Shown piece after piece: positions 46,399 to 47,368 of a DNA stretch of 47,368 nt. Source of the stretch: a virus; the IMG/VR virus record IMGVR_UViG_3300046385_000134, positions 1 to 47,368 of that record. The stretch is one strand, 5' to 3'. The notes beneath the pieces are model-generated. The model did not search any database. It had not been told where the DNA came from and worked only from the letters and a program-made list of their open reading frames with translations. Numbering within the stretch: position 1 is the stretch's first letter; each line of letters begins with the position of its first letter. Position numbers and translations under genes: made by a program.

Positions 46399-46474
46399 AA
46401 GCATCGTGCAGAGATGTCAGCTAGCGTGGATTCGTTACAAAATTAAAAAACAAAGTAATAAGTTTACATACTAA
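46382..46474 (+). CDS. Microprotein, second copy of duplicated unit (30 aa)
   Basis: Starts 17 bases inside the end of copy 1 and its stop overlaps the start of copy 2 (TAATG). Its end (AWIRYKIKKQSNKFTY) is clearly related to the first microprotein: Ile-Lys-Lys, Lys-Phe and final Tyr are identical and most other changes are conservative. It is basic and amphipathic. Conservation after duplication argues that it is translated and useful. Confidence 0.6.
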   Translation: MVKWVKSIVQRCQLAWIRYKIKKQSNKFTY

Positions 46475-47199
46475 TGAAAAAGGTTTTGGTATCGGGTGGA
46501 TGCTCTTTTGCATATGGTTTCAATCTACCCGACCGTAATGATCGATATGCAAAAGTAATCGCAGATCAATGCAAGCTCGATCTTTTCGATGTCTCTACAT
46601 CAGGCGCTGGAAACGATACAATTGCAGCAGCAACCGTCACAGGCGTGCATGCATCACTCAAGAAGTATAGCCCCCACGAGATCATTGTTATTGTAGGGTG
46701 GACCGATCAGGCTCGGTTTGAGTACTGGGATAATGTTGCTAAGGGAATTCAAACAGCTTTTCCGGAATACCAGAAACATAAGTTTGGTGCAGCTAATCCT
46801 CGTCATGCAAACATATCACAATTTGCTGCAGATAATATGTGGTCATTAGAATATAGTTACTACAAGCTGATACATTCTTTCAATTACCTTAACAGTTTTT
46901 GCAGAGCTAATGGTGTTACTATAATCAATAAACCTAATTTAACACTCTACAAAGTACCGATGGAGAAGGTTGATACAATCAATTCAGAAATGAACGGAAG
47001 AAGTTACGTTGATGATGTGATAATGCCTGCTGATAAAAAAGCATGGGAAAACATATTCATAGCCACATCATTATACAAGTTTACATCCACTCTCGGCCTT
47101 CAAATACAGCCGGGTTATGATTCACATCCGAACGCTGAAGGTCATCGTTCATGGGCAAGAAAGTTAATGAAAGATTATGGCAACGTACTGGGGACTTAG
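46474..47199 (+). CDS. SGNH-hydrolase-like protein, copy 2
   Basis: A 241-residue paralog of the previous large gene. SGGCSFAYGFNL, DVSTSGAGNDTIAA, IVIVGWTDQARFEYWD and the catalytic-type QPGYDSHPNAEGHRSWA are aligned blocks. The DxHP motif is intact here, so Ser, Asn, Asp and His are all available for an SGNH-type esterase. It overlaps the start of the carbamoyltransferase by 23 bases, suggesting a joint pathway. Confidence 0.76.
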   Translation: MKKVLVSGGCSFAYGFNLPDRNDRYAKVIADQCKLDLFDVSTSGAGNDTIAAATVTGVHASLKKYSPHEIIVIVGWTDQARFEYWDNVAKGIQTAFPEYQKHKFGAANPRHANISQFAADNMWSLEYSYYKLIHSFNYLNSFCRANGVTIINKPNLTLYKVPMEKVDTINSEMNGRSYVDDVIMPADKKAWENIFIATSLYKFTSTLGLQIQPGYDSHPNAEGHRSWARKLMKDYGNVLGT

Positions 47200-47368
47200 T
47201 TATGGACATCACGATGCTGCTGGTGTCGTGATTGATAATGGTAAACTTGTGTATGCAAAACGTGCACAAGAATATACCAACAAACCAAACGATAAAAACA
47301 TTCATCCGTTGATGATTGGATGGATGGGCACGTTTACAGACAAGCGTGTCCCTGAACAGATTTACCTC
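47177..47368 (+). CDS. Carbamoyltransferase (NodU/TobZ-like), 5' part
   Basis: The 64 visible codons read MATYWGLSYGHHDAAGVVID, then NGKLVYAKRAQEYTNKPNDK. GxxxGHHDAAxxVxxxGxxxxAxxxE is the N-terminal Kae1-like domain of O-carbamoyltransferases. They use carbamoyl phosphate and ATP to carbamoylate sugar hydroxyls or nucleosides. The gene runs off the window. The nearby epimerase, glycosyltransferase and SGNH proteins suggest a sugar target, but DNA-base modification cannot be excluded. Confidence 0.82.
   Translation, partial: MATYWGLSYGHHDAAGVVIDNGKLVYAKRAQEYTNKPNDKNIHPLMIGWMGTFTDKRVPEQIYL

Noticed and set aside
1-47368. CRISPR arrays, insertion sequences, integrase or attachment sites
   Set aside because: No spaced direct repeats, transposase or integrase motifs were seen on either strand. 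The gene set is that of a lytic T4-like phage.

Overview
The window is a continuous piece of a T4-like (myovirus-type) phage genome. It holds the T4 replication set in dispersed order: clamp-loader small subunit gp62, RegA, ATP-dependent DNA ligase, family B polymerase gp43, UvsX recombinase, gp41 helicase, gp61 primase and RNase H. Around these sit genes typical of marine and freshwater T4-like phages (HSP20, PhoH, ThyX, NrdA/NrdB, 2OG-Fe(II) oxygenases, MGME1-like nuclease, DUF6433-type protein). Genes are tightly packed, many overlapping by ATGA or TAATG, and no stretch longer than about 220 bases lacks a gene. A two-gene spanin set, a lipobox and a Tat signal point to a Gram-negative host. 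No photosystem genes are seen, so a heterotrophic proteobacterium is more likely than a cyanobacterium (inference). I recognised no tRNA, CRISPR array, integrase or insertion sequence.

Layout. 1-2173 (+): small membrane proteins, a Tat-signal protein, an SDR oxidoreductase, gp62 and RegA. 2170-6344 (-): eight genes whose products nearly all carry signal peptides or membrane helices, headed by a T4-type late promoter on the minus strand. 6392-9498 (+): DNA ligase, a metallophosphoesterase and dCMP deaminase behind a sigma70-type promoter. 9494-10551: a late promoter, a long structured leader ending in a ROSE-like RNA thermometer, hsp20, and two small genes. 10554-17591: polymerase, UvsX, an oxygenase, helicase and an HExxH protein. 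17594-20870: a methyltransferase/glycosyltransferase block. 21663-30875: a late block of virion proteins, a Dps-like protein, proteins with capsid-targeting sequences, spanins, a GH19 endolysin and a 3TM holin. 30879-38742: primase, then nucleotide metabolism (ThyX, NrdA, thioredoxin, exported nuclease, oxygenase, NrdB) and a QueC-like PP-loop protein. 38739-41968: small regulators, then a cytidylyltransferase, an epimerase and a glycosyltransferase. 41972-45595: RNase H, PhoH, a PD-(D/E)XK exonuclease and small conserved genes. 45597-47368: a tandemly duplicated microprotein plus SGNH-like gene unit and the start of a carbamoyltransferase.

Regulation readable from sequence. One promoter class has a (C)GTTGAC -35 box, 16-17 bp spacing and a TATAAT-like -10 (6392, 10554, 30879, 38739, 38976, 41972; a weaker one at 39278). 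Several of these are interleaved with an intrinsic terminator or dyad, so transcripts arriving from upstream end where the new transcript begins. A second class is the exact T4 late box TATAAATA, found at three module heads (6384-6377 minus, 9494, 21663).

Most interesting points: the ROSE-like thermometer in front of a phage hsp20; a family of virion-module proteins sharing an IDEL-type motif and carrying T4-like capsid-targeting peptides and protease sites, suggesting a large set of packaged or injected proteins; promoters nested in terminators; the minus-strand secreted-protein module; and the duplicated microprotein/SGNH unit. Family names are recalled from memory and no database search was possible.
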